Positions 21,664 through 32,905 of a stretch of 64,000 nt of DNA are shown here, one piece after another. The notes under the pieces are model-generated. The model did no database searches. It was not told the DNA's origin and saw nothing but the letters and a program-made list of their open reading frames with translations. Position 1 is the first letter of the stretch, and every line of letters starts with the position of its first letter. The position numbers and the translations under genes were made by a program. The DNA is from Nannochloropsis oceanica (lineage: Eukaryota; Sar; Eustigmatophyceae; Eustigmatales; Monodopsidaceae): the NCBI GenBank assembly GCA_004519485.1, contig CP038132.1, forward strand, positions 62,001-126,000, given 5' to 3'.

Positions 21664-21961
21664 GTTGGCAAAGCTGCTAGGCAACGCAGCAGCAGCAGTT
21701 CGCCGCCTCTTAGGTCCCTGATCCTCCTCCTCCTCATCTCCATTCCGTTCCTCGCCCTGTTTCTCCAATCCCTCCACCCTCATCACCTTCCCTTCCCACG
21801 TCCAGGAAGAGGACGCCATGCCTCTTCCAACACCGGCCGCACCAAGAGCATCAGCAACCACACTACTACTGCTGCTGCTACTACTGCTGCTACTACTACT
21901 ACTACTACTGCTGCTACTATTAGTATTACTATTACTACTACTACTACTACTACTATTACTA

Positions 21962-21996
<35 letters not shown>

Positions 21997-23137
21997 ACCA
22001 CATCTACCAGCACTCGGTAAAGCCTGCTGACACACCTTCAACAGCGATCGATAATCTTCCAAGGTCGGAGGAGTGCACGATGTCAATACCGGAAGCAACT
22101 GAACCCCCTCTCCTCCTCCTCCTCCTCCTCTTATTTCTCCTCCTCCTCTATCAGCACCAGCACGAGGCAGCCGCAAACCAAATACCCCCTCAAGTGTGGC
22201 CAAGCGAGGACTTATCCTTCCCATCACCACCCCTGCCGCCTGTCTATCCCTTTCCAACAACGCCCGAAATGCCATCGGCGTCATTCCAAGAATGTCAGTC
22301 ACCAAACTATCCCCCAACTTCACCTGAACGTCCTCCCCTCCTCCTTCCCTCCCTCCTCCTCCTCCACTATTGATCATTACCGTTAGTCTCGCCCCATATT
22401 TTTTTGTCGTCTTCATGCTGGACAAGGCAACCACCACGCCCTTCACACGTACCTCCTGCCCGGGGAAACGAGTACATGCCTCCGAAAGCGACAGAAAGAC
22501 ATAGGGTCCTTCAAGGGAAGAATCGCGTACATCGATCAACGAAGGGAGGGGTTGGGAGTTCGTGAGCGGACCGTCTTGCGTGGAGGCAGAAGAGAAGGGA
22601 GGGGGGGAAGTCGGGGACACTCCCTCCCCATCATCCTGCTCCTTGTCTTTCACCGAAGGCCGGGCGCGCTTCGTGGGATTGGAGGTGGCGTCAGTGGCTG
22701 TGATGCTCGCAGGAGCAGCGGCTGCCACTGCGGATACTTTGGTAGCAGCCGTGATCGTCGTTTTCCTTTTCCTCCCTCCCTTGTTCCACCCCTCCCCTTC
22801 CTCCCCCTCCTCATCTTCAAGGGTATTGATGACAGCTGGCTCTCCTGCCCTAGATGGAGAGGTACACTGCTGCTGCTGCTGTTGCAATAATCCAGCAATG
22901 GTAGTAGAGGTGGAGGGAGAAGCGGAGGGGGGCTTGGAGCCCCCTGTCGGAACGTCGAGCGCTCCCCAGTCTATATCATCATCATCAAACTGAGCCCACC
23001 CTGATTTCTCAGGAGCAAGATCTTCTTCTCCTTCTCCTTCTCCTCCTCTTCCTCTCCTCCCTCCTCCTCCTTCTCTTTCTCCCCCACGACCTATCCTTCC
23101 TCCTACCTCACCGCTGTTTATTAGTGATGGAGGCAGC

Positions 23138-23176
<39 letters not shown>

Positions 23177-23799
23177 TGCTGCACCCGCCCTCGCCGATGC
23201 AAAGGCAAAGGAGGTGAACGGACAGATAATATGCGGCCCGCTGCCTTTAATCGGGCCTTTTCTTCAGAGCCCGGAGCCTCAACCTCCGGCAGAGGAGGTT
23301 TGCCATTGTCACCCCCCAAAATTTGCACCGTTTCGCGGGTCAGGAGCAGCATGCCTTCCTTTACTCTCACATTACGTAAAGCAATTTTGAGGCCCATGGG
23401 TGGTGGTGGCTTCATTTGAAACGCAGCGATGTGTCTGTATTCCAACCCTACTGCGAGCTGGACCCCATCGGACAGGGCCAAAAGAAGCATCCGGCCCCCT
23501 TTGCCTTCCTTTTGATCCATCGCTGAGGAGGCAATATTCTTGAGAGCATCCATCTGCACGATCATCGGGCCTCGAAGGTGCTCGTCCCTTACCGTGGCCA
23601 GATTAGACGGGAAGCAGCCGGCACCTGATACACGTAAGTCAGAGTGCAAAAAGCGATCGTACACGTAGCCCAGCGTTTGATCGTCATTGCCACCGCGGCC
23701 ACCAGCAGGCGGTGGGATATTGTGGAGGCATTCTTCCAACCAATCACGCCGTAATTTTAAGCCAAGCCCCGCCAGGGCCTCGGCGACGACATCGGTCAT
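21583..23799 (-). CDS. RMI1: RecQ-mediated genome instability protein 1 (RMI1)
   Basis: A 738-residue intronless frame. The N-terminal helical region (GLKLRRDWLEECLHNIPP, VYDRFLHSDLRVSGAGCFP) and OB fold (GPMIVQMDALKNIASSAMDQ, RMLLLALSDGVQLAVGLEYR, GLKIALRNVRVKEGMLLLT, VQILGG) match RMI1. RMI1 stabilises topoisomerase III and RecQ helicase and helps dissolve double Holliday junctions in the nucleus. A second OB-like region (GPYVFLSLSEACTRFPGQEV, VRVKGVVVALSSMKTTKKYG) lies at about residues 430-560 and may be the C-terminal OB that in other RMI1 proteins binds RMI2. Between and after these are long Gln, Gly/Arg and Ser runs; the Ser/Asn tract at 21850..22000 is encoded by drifting ACT/GCT triplets. 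The C-terminal basic KRRRTAAA could be a nuclear signal. Confidence 0.85.
21855..22000. repeat. Imperfect (ACT/GCT)n triplet array inside RMI1
   Basis: About 145 bp of plus-strand ACT and GCT triplets with occasional ATT, read on the minus strand as a Ser-rich run with a few Asn and Thr. A second clean CTG array (about 23139..23180) encodes poly-Gln in the same gene. Confidence 0.9.
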
Positions 23800-24440
23800 G
23801 CTTTAGGGATGGAGGAGGAAGGGGATGAGGGAGGAGGGAGAGGGTAGTCTGCTTGCAGAGTGTATTAGTGAAGATGGAGACGCGGGGGCGTTGCTTCCTT
23901 CACATCCGCAGCGGCATGATCGTCGCTTCCTTGCCCATGAGACGCGCCTGTGTACGTATGGCGTGCAGGTACGTGAACGCAATCGCTCAACATTTCCATG
24001 GAGTGTGGGCGAGGCACCGTGAAGCCCAGTTGCTTTTTCCAAGATATCGATGAACACCATGATCAAGCCTTTAGTCGATCGGAGTATGATAGCTTTGGAT
24101 AGAGTTCAGATGCGCGTGTGAATGCCCATCTGCTCGTCTGTCGGAGGGGGGTGGAGAGGGAAGTCCCCTCAACCTCCCCGGCCTGCTCCTCTCCTCCCTC
24201 TTTCTCTGAATAAGCAATACTTGATATGCAATCTGTGTAACAAAAGAAAAAACATCGATGCTCACATATCCGAAATCTCTTTCTCCTCATCTTTTTCTCA
24301 AAGAAATCAGTCGGGCTCGCCGGCCTGGGTAGTTATATATGACAAAACTTCCCGCACTCTCTAGCCCCATATTTTAATGAAAGGAGACCAACACCCTAAA
24401 CACCGTCCTTCATGTGGGAAAACTAGTTCTGTCAATTGAA
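23800..24440. other. Spacer: RMI1 promoter and TPR-gene 3' region
   Basis: 641 bp. An 87-residue minus-strand ORF (23803..24066) directly precedes RMI1 but has no recognisable motif and lies in a purine-rich stretch. It could be a transcribed leader. No other gene seen. Confidence 0.4.
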
Positions 24441-25490
24441 TTACTTTTGCCGAGTTTCCTTTCCATCATATCCATTCCCTCCACCACCAGGCCCACTCTC
24501 ATTTACACTCAGCAACCCCAAAATCTCCTCCTGCAGCGCCTTGCCCTCGGCCTCCGAGCCCGGGATAATCAAACACAACTCCGCCAAATTATTCATTGAA
24601 ACAATGACTTGGGGGTGATGAGGGAGGAAAATGGCCCGGCGAATGCGCAATGCATCCTTATAAAAAACCCGAGCCTCTTCCCACCGCCCCTCCGCCTTGA
24701 GCAAATACCCAAGGTTGTTCATGGCAGTCGCCACTTCGGGGGACTCCTTCTTACCCCGCGTCCGTTCTAACACCAACACCAATGTCGTGCGCAACATCTC
24801 CTCCGCCTCCGCTCCGCGGCCCGTACGCTGCAAGACCGACGCCAGGTTACTCCTCGTGCTTAGCAACGCCGGATCGTCCTCCTCCAAGACCTGCGTACGA
24901 ATGGTCAGGGCTTCCCGCAGCGTTGCTTCTGCGCTTTCCAAGGATGCCATTGCATGAAGCTTTTTTCCGCCGCTAGCCTCGGCTTGCTGTGCTTGCAGCA
25001 AGAAGACCAATCCCAAGTTGTTGAGTGTGGCAGCGTACGACCGGTGGGCGGTCCCGACGGTGCGTTTGTATTTGTCAAGGGCCATCGCGTAATAATGTAC
25101 CGCGTCCTCCAATTCATTCGTCATTTTATACATCAAAGCAATGTTGTTCAAGCACGAAGCATAAACGGGGTGATCTTCCCCCAGCTCTCGTTCCAGCCAG
25201 TCTCGCATGCCCAAGGAGACTTGCAAGGCTTCACTGTACTGCCCCTGCTGATAAAGCTGCTGTACCTCGCGCAGGGCCAGTCCCACGTCCTTTTCAGTCT
25301 CCATGCTCGGCTGCCGAATCGTGCACTCGTCATCCTCGGCCTTGTCCACGGCATGGGAATGGAGGTAGGTCCCCTTTTTGTTGTCTCTGCCAGGACCGAC
25401 AGTAAAACCTCTTTGGGAAATGTGGTGTCGATGGATAGCAGATGATTGTCTTTCAAGTGGTCGCATGGAACCGATGCCTTGACAAAGCAT
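24441..25490 (-). CDS. Tetratricopeptide-repeat protein, kinesin-light-chain-like repeats
   Basis: A 349-residue intronless frame. From about residue 65 onward it consists of TPR units of the NPHP3/kinesin-light-chain (TPR_10/12) kind: HPVYASCLNNIALMYKMTNE, HRSYAATLNNLGLVFLL, DPALLSTRSNLASVLQRTGR, SPEVATAMNNLGYLLKAEGR and HPQVIVSMNNLAELC. Such repeats form a superhelix that binds partner proteins. No catalytic domain is attached. The N-terminus (MRPLERQSSAIHRHHISQRG, from Met9) is rich in Arg, His and Ser and poor in acids, so a mitochondrial presequence is possible; Met9 at 25466 is an alternative start. It is head to head with the RETICULATA-related gene, 393 bp apart. The partner and pathway are unknown. 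Confidence 0.8.
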   Translation of the reverse strand: MLCQGIGSMRPLERQSSAIHRHHISQRGFTVGPGRDNKKGTYLHSHAVDKAEDDECTIRQPSMETEKDVGLALREVQQLYQQGQYSEALQVSLGMRDWLERELGEDHPVYASCLNNIALMYKMTNELEDAVHYYAMALDKYKRTVGTAHRSYAATLNNLGLVFLLQAQQAEASGGKKLHAMASLESAEATLREALTIRTQVLEEDDPALLSTRSNLASVLQRTGRGAEAEEMLRTTLVLVLERTRGKKESPEVATAMNNLGYLLKAEGRWEEARVFYKDALRIRRAIFLPHHPQVIVSMNNLAELCLIIPGSEAEGKALQEEILGLLSVNESGPGGGGNGYDGKETRQK

Positions 25491-25883
25491 GGGTGCGTTT
25501 CTGTTCGCGTCTCGGCTTAGAGTCCATGGCCTGTGCTAATGTTTGGGGGCGATTTTGTGATGATGAAAGGGTGCAAAGCTGGCTATTCCATAATAGCGCC
25601 CCTCTCCCCTCCCCCTCAACGTACCAAGAGAATTCGGACGCCGCGCATTTCCAGCCGTAGGTTGTGACAGCTTTATACAGGGATGTTTGGTATGTGTTTC
25701 TGCCTGTGTGGTAGGTGTAGGTCAACAACGTAGGTGTAGATATTGACGTGAGTACGTCTGCAAGTCAACTTGCTCGCTGTAGACTCCTCCTGGGCGCGGG
25801 CCATTGCTCGTCCTTTTCATCCCTAAGCTATCCTTTCTTGTCCGTGCATACATACAACAGGTGGAAAATTAAATAACATCGCA
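25491..25883. promoter_or_regulatory. Divergent promoter region, TPR / RETICULATA-related genes
   Basis: 393 bp between two outward-reading start codons. No credible ORF. It must carry both promoters, but specific elements cannot be named. Confidence 0.45.
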
Positions 25884-27528
25884 ATGCACAGGCTGTTGGC
25901 CCTGGCATTAGCTTGTGTGTGCGGTCTGGGTTGGGTCCAGGCCTTCACACCCTTGTCGCCATCGATTGTTTCGTCCTCCTCGCTCAAGGTACGCATGTGT
26001 AGCCCATCCCCAAGGCCAGATACTAGCATCCCAAGGCTCTCAGATTTCTCACTCATTTCTTCTCTGGTGCCTGACAGAGTGGACCCTGGGGACAAGGAAG
26101 ACGGAAGCCCTCCTCGTCGTCATTACCTAGTGTTCGACGAGAGCGGCCCGTCGGGTGGGGAGGCATCGTTGTAGGGGGTACGTATATGCTCAATGCAAAA
26201 ATAATGTTGGGGGAATGAATGTGTTATTTGAATCAAACACGCACTTGCTGGTGCTTATATTCATCTTACGTTCCAGGTGGAACGGGTAACGGCGGTGGTG
26301 GCGGCGGCGGGGGTAATGGGGGAGCAGGCGGGGGATCATTTGGCTGGTCAAAGGAAGGCAGCGGGGACGACGGCGAGGGCGACCACGGCGTAGAATTGCC
26401 CAGGGATGTGACAGAATTGCTTGCCAGGGCGGGAAGGCAATTCACGGACTTGCCCGCATCGACACAAAAGGCGTTGGTGGGTGGATCCATGACCTCGGGC
26501 TTGCTTCAGCGGTATCTGGAGCTGGAGAAGAAGGGTGGAGTCGTTTCCAGCCTATTGGGCATGGGCATCTTTCGGGACCGGTTGCTGATGGATGGGTACC
26601 TCATGGATAAAATGGTGATCGAGATGGCTGTTGGAAGTACGTGCATTGGAGGGGAGGAGGGAGGGTTAGGTGGGGGTTTCGACGAGGGTTCTTTTAATGG
26701 AAACGTTTGCCATTCCCCGCGCTTGGGTAAGTAAGTATATCTTACCATCGCCTTTGCGCTTTCTTTTGGTCGACCTAATGCCCTCCCCTGTGCATTCAAT
26801 CTCCCCCCCCCCCCCCCTCCTCTTCCTACCCCCTAGCCGCGGCCCAGCTCCTGGCAGAATGGGACCGGCGGCGGGAGAAGCTCATGGCCGAGCTCGACTA
26901 TGCCTTCGCAGACACACTTACCTGCCTAGTCGCCAACTTCGCCGCCGTTCTCATCTCTGCCCCGTCTGTTGCCGGTGCCGTCCCCCCTTCTGGGAGGAAC
27001 ATCCCGGCGAACATGTTCCAAATAGTACCCCCCGGGGCTCGGCCTTATGCCTTGACCGACCGAATCCTCAGCCCTTTCCTCAAGGTTCCCACCCTCTTTG
27101 CCGTGGGGATGGCGGCGTCTCTCCTCGGGTTTGGCACCACCAGCCTGCTTACCTTAATTCGGAACCATCTACAAAGTGCCAAGAAGGACCCTCTGCCCTC
27201 CTCCTTGCCAGCAGCAGTAGGGGCAGGAGAATGGGACACCGGCAGGTGGTTCGGGAAGCAGACCGTGGCGGTAGTTGAGGAAGAGGTAGCACCGGCAGAG
27301 ATGCCGTTGTTGAAGACGAGTGTTGCGGTGGGAGTGTTCCTTGCTGTGTCGACCAACATCCGGTACCAGGTCATCTCGGGGTTGGTTGAGGAGAGGGGTA
27401 TTGCCCAGCTACTGGGGCACAACAAGCTCGCAGACCATCTGGCATCGTTTGTGGCGAGGTCTTTTAACAGTTATATTGGCTCGGCGAACATGATTGACTA
27501 TTTAAAGTTTCTAGGGTTGCAGCAATGA
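25884..27528 (+). CDS. RETICULATA-related (DUF3411) plastid membrane protein
   Basis: Four exons (25884..25988, 26078..26177, 26277..26636, 26837..27528) join in phase to 418 residues. The start MHRLLALALACVCGLGWVQA is a signal peptide followed by FTPLS, the A-F junction of heterokont plastid precursors. A Gly-rich linker leads to the conserved RETICULATA-related region: SGLLQRYLELEKKGGVVSSL, FRDRLLMDGYLMDKMVIEMA, AELDYAFADTLTCLVANFAA, GMAASLLGFGTTSLLTLIRN and NIRYQVISGLVEERG. Plant relatives sit in the plastid inner envelope, with roles in leaf development and in amino-acid or metabolite supply; the biochemical activity is not settled. Several hydrophobic segments fit a membrane protein. The poly-Gly insert just after exon 2 is unusual but in frame. 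Confidence 0.85.
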
Positions 27529-28613
27529 AGAGGGAGGAGGGTGGAAGCAGGAGGCGGGCCACGGGGCTGCAGGAGCAGCAGTAGTTGTCAGCTAGTAGAG
27601 AACGAGAAAGCATGTTGCGTCTCTCACAATTTTGGCGGATGAGGATAACGAGCGAAAGGTATATGACGACGACGGGGACGCAGGGACTGGAGGGGACGCA
27701 GGGACTGAGCGAGAGGGAGTCCGACGAAGAGAGCAGGGGGATGTACATAAATACAGCATTTCACCAGCCATGACAGAGGAAAAAGAGAGTGGGAAAGACA
27801 AAGAGACAAGAAGAGAGACGAAGAGAAACTGCAGAGTGAGCGAGAGAAAATAGGATTCATTCGCGCACACAAATTGCGTCGTTGCTAGTACTAGAGGGGG
27901 GGCGCAGAAGAAAGAGGACAAGGACGGACATGGAGAGAGAGGCATAGAGAAGGCAGTAAGGAGCCCACTTGTGTTTTTCTCTCCTCAATTTTTTATTGAA
28001 AGAAGAAACTTAAATCTATGACTTAAAAAAAAGCGAATCGTAAGCGTCCTCATCATACCCGGAAAGTCTTTGCATTTACTGCCTCATCCCGTCCTCTGTC
28101 CGCGACCATTTACATCGCTATGCTCCACCCTAATGTTGTCCAAAGCGCCGATAGCAAAGGCTCAAGGGCAAATATACAGGCCTTTCAACAGTCAACCTTG
28201 TGTTTTGGGGTAAGCGGGAGTGAAATGAAAGACGTCGGCGTCTCGAAGCCGAGGCCTTGGTTCACGACGCCACTAACTTCCTTTGCCAATTTCCCTCACA
28301 ACCTGCCTTGTTTGCACACTATGCACCCCCGCCCCCCAACCACCCACATAAAGCGGCACCACAACGTATGGATTCTTCCATGGGCAGCGGCAGCCGGCGG
28401 TGTAATCGCGTCATGCAATCGGCGCCGACATCCGCCTCAATACTTATCACGCCAGCGTCCTTCCGTTCACGATGGCCTGCACCTTTTAACACACGCCCAC
28501 CTCGACCCCAACTCCATCCACAGGCCACATCGCGCATCTTCCTGCTATCTGAGGGCCGGAAACACGCTGCTGGACGTGGACACTGCAGCAGAAAGGCGGC
28601 AGTACGCAGGCAA
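27529..28613. other. Spacer upstream of the U-box/FHA gene
   Basis: About 1.1 kb. 27530..27970 is strongly purine-rich on the plus strand and includes two copies of GGGGACGCAGGGACTG (about 27676 and 27694). 28110..28613 has several overlapping ORFs; the frame that leads into the U-box exon is open upward to 28257, so the true start of that gene could lie inside this interval. Confidence 0.4.
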
Positions 28614-30598
28614 ATGACGCTCAGACCTGTGATTGTGCGGGGGCGCATAAGAGATGAGTTTCAATGTCCCATTACAGCACAAATTCTCAGGTAAGGCCAC
28701 CAAGGCTGGGCCAAAATGGCAATCGATATGTATGGAGATAGAGCGTTGAGATTGTGTGGGTGGGGTGATCGCCATGCCCTCGAGTTTCGTCCCCTGGTCG
28801 TAAATCCCCTTCGCCTTTCTCCCCTTATGTCCCTCCTCTCTTGCCACTATCTTCATGCCGCTTACCCCTTCAAACAGAGACCCCGTCGTAGCGAAGGATG
28901 GACACACATATGAACGCTCCGCCATCAGCCTCTGGCTTGAAACCCACAAGACATCTCCCATGGTAAACACTTTCCTTACCATCCTCTCCTCCCCCTCTGC
29001 CTCGCCTCTCTCCAGGAAGAGCATAAGAATATACCTCTCCTTTCTCTGCTCCCCCCCTTACAGACCAAAGAGGAAATCAGCTCCGCAGATCTAGTCGCGA
29101 ACCTGAACCTCAAGCGACTCATCTACGATCTAGTCGCAGAGGGCGGACATGGGCTGGCAGCCAAGCCCACCAATGCCGAAGAAGCATCCCAAGAGACGGC
29201 ATTTGGGTTCGACGACGTGATGGTCCTCCGTTGTTTAGGGCCGGCCGAATCCGATTGGATGAACCGCAGCCAAGTCGTGACGAAGGAGGGCATTTCTGGG
29301 GGACGCAGGAGGAATGCCACCGGAGGAAAGGACTCGATGGTCTTCCAAGTGCGTTAAATTTCCATTTTTTGTCTTGCCCATCTTTCACTGCCCCCTCCCT
29401 CCACACCTTCACCTCCCTTTTCTTTCTCAGGTCAAAGCATACGCACACTCCCCTCTGTCCTCCCCCTTCTCACATTTCTCCTCCCCCTTTCCTCCTCCCC
29501 CCTTGTCAGGACACCACGGTCTCTCGGCGTCACTTCGAGGCCGGTTACGGCCCCATCGACGAGACAGGCCACGCCGGTTTCTACATCCAGGACCTCGGTT
29601 CCGCCGGGGGCACCTACCTCCGCCTCCGCCCTCGGGAAGCAATGGGCCTGAGAGACGGCGCCATGATCCTCGTGGGAAAGCATCAATTTATTGTTCTTGC
29701 CCCCTCCCGTTTCCTTGAACTCGAGCAGCAGCAACAGCCGCAACCACCAACAGCTTCTACCGCGCCTTTTGCCGTCCCTCCTATGAGCAGCTCTTCCACT
29801 CCGCCACCACCTCCTAGCCGGAACATGGATCTCGTCGACCAAAGTGACCATGCACTCCTTGGAGTTTCTCCCACGTCTGGAGGAGGAGGAGCAACACCAG
29901 CAGTAGAAGTAACAGATGAATCGAGCGGTGCGAGTACCGGCGCAGGTGGAGGAGTGTCAGAAAGAGGGGCGTATGGAGGCAAGACGATGGGAGCATCGAT
30001 TCAAGGGTATTTACAGAGGCCAAAGGCCCCATTGGTGAGCGCGGATGAAGGACCGCCGCGGCCGTTGCTGATGCTCAAATGCTTCGCACCTGAGGGGTCG
30101 CCGATGCAGCACCGTGTGTTTGCCGTGGGCACAGAGGGTGCGACGGTGGGACGGAAGCAGAGTAATACTGTGTCCTTATCGCAGGAGAAGGGGGGAGAGG
30201 TCCTGGGGCTTGACTCGGCTGTGTCGGGCGAGCATTGTCGGTTGGAGTACCACCCTGACAAGGGGGCCTTCGTCCTGCTGGATGGGGGACTGGGGGGGGA
30301 CAAGCCGTCGACAAATGGAACATGGGCCCGGTTGAGCTACATGCAGATGGCCAGTCCAAGACAGATATTGGAGAGAGAGGACGAGATTCTCGTTGGGGGG
30401 ATATTGAGGTTTGCGGTGTCTTTCGAGAGTTTTTTGATGGAAGGCGTTGTTCCTCCGAGGGGCGAGGAGGGGCAGGAGGGGAGAGGTGAGGAAAGCGGGG
30501 GAGGAGGGGGAGAAGGCGGGATATCGGATGGGGAGACTTTGACGCCGAGAAGTAAGCAGGAGAAGGAGGTGGAGGAGGAGTCGATGGACGTTTCATGA
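28614..30598 (+). CDS. U-box protein with two FHA domains, putative E3 ubiquitin ligase
   Basis: Exons 28614..28690, 28878..28962, 29064..29348 and 29510..30598 join in phase to 511 residues. Residues about 12-80 are a textbook U-box (DEFQCPITAQILRDPVVAKD, then GHTYERSAISLWL, TSPMTKEEI), the E2-binding fold of ubiquitin ligases. The first FHA-like region is at about 104-213 (DTTVSRRHFEAGYGP, FYIQDLGSAGGTYLRL). The second is at about 336-455 (FAVGTEGATVGRKQSNTVS, AVSGEHCRLEY, STNGTWARL). FHA domains bind phosphothreonine peptides, so the layout predicts phosphorylation-dependent ubiquitination. The first FHA has GGR for GR and AGGT for NGT, so its binding may be weakened; the second keeps the key Arg, Ser-His and Asn-Gly-Thr. 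A Gln/Pro/Gly-rich linker separates them. The start is the first Met before the U-box; 28257 is an upstream in-frame alternative. Confidence 0.82.
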
Positions 30599-31732
30599 TA
30601 ATAGTTTTTGGGATGTGAGGAGGAAGGGAGGGAGGAATGAGAAGGGGGGATGGAGAGGGGAAGGAATGGAGGGAGGAAGGGATTTGACCGATAGAAATAT
30701 CAGCTGGTGGTTAAAGGAGAGCCATCAAATTGTGTACACATTCATAAGACCCTTTCATTGTGAGTCGCAGTAGCAGCTGCAACAACAGCAGCAGCAACTG
30801 CAGCAAAGAAGGGTAGAGAAATAGAGAGAACGGGAAGGAGGCAGAGAATGTAGATGAGAAAGCATAGGTCGAGGAAAAAGCATTGCCTTCTTTCTTTCCC
30901 AACTGTGTGCGTTCTCTCTTTCCTTACTTCCGCGTGCTGGCAAGCACGCAGACAGGCAGCGATAGAGAGTAAGAATAAGAAAAGGTGCTTGTAAGAAAGA
31001 AAATGGATAAAGTAGACAGGACCAAAAAACTCCTCTATGGACTTACAACGCGCTCGTTTCTTTCTGTCCAGTCAGCAATCGCCAATATATTTCCTAGCCT
31101 TGCTTTTGGCTCCATTTCATCTATTTTCTTCGAGTGACAGGTATCCACCAACGCCTCCTCCGCAAGCAAAACACACTTATCGAAAACCACACGCAGAGCG
31201 ACTGACTCCTTAGATTTTGGGCCCCCCTTTTCCATACCCAGGTATCTCAACCTTACGCTCAAGAGAAAGTAATGGCGAGGGTAAGAATAAGTGAAAGCTA
31301 ATTGATGCATGTGAGCGACTCGATCTCTCTTCGCGCGCATATATTGTTCTTTTTTCATTTCGTTCCTTCAGCACCCCCTTATCCCGTACCCGTCCACCCA
31401 CCCATACTCCATCAAATATTTTTTTCAAATATCCCTTCTTCTTTGTAATCGCTCCATTTTCTCAACGGCTTTATGCATCACGCGCCACGAGTCACGTCTC
31501 TGAAGAGCATTCCTTCTTATGTTGTTCTTGTCTCCAAACTATCATGCCCTTCTTTCGTCCTTTATGCCCTCATTGACTCCCAACCCTGCCACTTTGCTAT
31601 TCGCGTGGGCGGTTGTGTGTGTATGCAGGATAAATCTCTGCGAGGATAAGTTCCACCGACACTTCAACCTCGGCAGTGTGTGAGTGGGCAGCACTCAGGC
31701 AAAGACCCTCGCCAAGACCGTTGATGGCATCA
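30599..31732. other. Convergent spacer of 1.1 kb, no supported gene
   Basis: The first 100 bp are purine-rich (GGAGG-type repeats). A minus-strand ORF of 107 residues (31035..31358) contains an ordered-looking stretch (SVALRVVFDKCVLLAEEALV) but lacks a family match, a splice partner or a clear start. The remainder is AT- and CT-rich. A small gene cannot be excluded. Confidence 0.35.
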
Positions 31733-32905
31733 TCAGTGCAGGCGACGGAGCTCTATCGCCCCAGCCAGCGCACCCTCTTCCTCCGCAATGATATCCTGGG
31801 GAGCCCAATAATCGACACATGTCCTACAAGCCAGCAAGGGGTTAAGCGCCTGCATCATCCTCAATCGGGACGGGTCCGCGAAGAAAGAGTTAAAGTCCTC
31901 CGCAACCTCAAAATCAGCCACCAGACCAAAGGCTCCGTGAGGCGAACGAGCTCTCTCTTCATCTAGTCCACAAGAAAAATGAGCCACTCCCGGGATGTTC
32001 AGAACAGTCCCCTCCAGGTCTAGAAGGGCATTAAGTTTCATCTCCCCCGTCACCTCCGCTTTAAAATGATAGATGCACACATGCCTCAGCTGCTTCCCTG
32101 TCGGACGAGCAATCGCCACGCGGTCGCTGGTGTAAACGAGTGTGTGAGAGGCTTGGATGTAAGGTTGGACCTGCTCATAATGAGACGACAGACGTGTGGT
32201 GCTCTCCCCAAAATCCCCTCCGTCCGGCACAGCTAGTGTCACGGCGAAGTCGTACGCGTAGGGAAGGAGGCCAAGGTCTTCACCAGCGGTGGAGGTGAGC
32301 CCTCCCTCGGAAACGGGGAAGTGGCCGGCAGTCACATTCCAAAAGCCCTCGATAGCACGGTACTTGTCCTCAATACCGATGCCAACATTCCACTGTTGTG
32401 AGATGGAAGCGGGGACGGGGGAAAGGGGGGTGAGGGAAGCAGGGAAAGGGAGTGCGAAGCGCAGTTACTGCATGAGAGAACGGCACATTTTTGATGCCGG
32501 CACTATGAAAAGATAAGTCCGGGCGGGGAGGGGCAGGTAGGAGTGCATGTATGGTCATTCAAGTCGTGAGCATCTCGTTTATGAGTTCTTTCTGTCTTCA
32601 GACGATACTGGGGATGGAGAAGGGTAGCTGGCCTTTTTTTGTCACACGCTACATTCCTGACCTAGTAAAAGCGTGCTTCCCTCATCCTTTCCTGCCTCCC
32701 GCGCAAGAACTCTCAGACGCCCCCACCCCTACTTGCTACCTCAACCAACGTTTGAGCTTACCTTGTACAAGGACACAACCTGAGTGCCACCCAAACCCTC
32801 AGGGCGGGTCAGGGCAGTTCTTTCGCCCACAGTCGCATGGGCGCGGTGGACGACCGTCGAAGTCGTACACATTAGGAGCAACATGGCAAGAGAAGATGCC
32901 ATCAT
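31733..32905 (-). CDS. Unrecognised precursor protein with N-terminal signal-like segment
   Basis: Two exons (32762..32905 and 31733..32392) join in phase to 267 residues. The start MMASSLAMLLLMCTTSTVV is a short hydrophobic segment followed by HRAHA|TV, a possible signal-peptidase site, so the protein probably enters the ER or a complex plastid. After the junction come YKWNVGIGIEDKYRAIEGFW and NVTAGHFPVSEGG (an N-glycosylation sequon), then several beta-rich stretches such as YAYDFAVTLAVPDGG, KLNALLDLEGTVLNIPGVAH and AFGLVADFEVAEDF. I do not recognise the family; the alternating strands suggest a beta-barrel or lipocalin-like fold, but this is weak. The single intron is 369 nt, the longest called here, and could hide another exon. 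It ends convergent with the U-box gene. Confidence 0.6.

Noticed and set aside
23803-24066. 87-residue ORF directly upstream of RMI1
   Set aside because: Lies in a purine-rich leader-like stretch, is not conserved in pattern and does not splice in phase to RMI1.
31035-31358. Minus-strand ORF of 107 residues with an ordered-looking helix
   Set aside because: No family match, no clear start context, no splice partner in the 1.1-kb spacer; kept only as a possibility.
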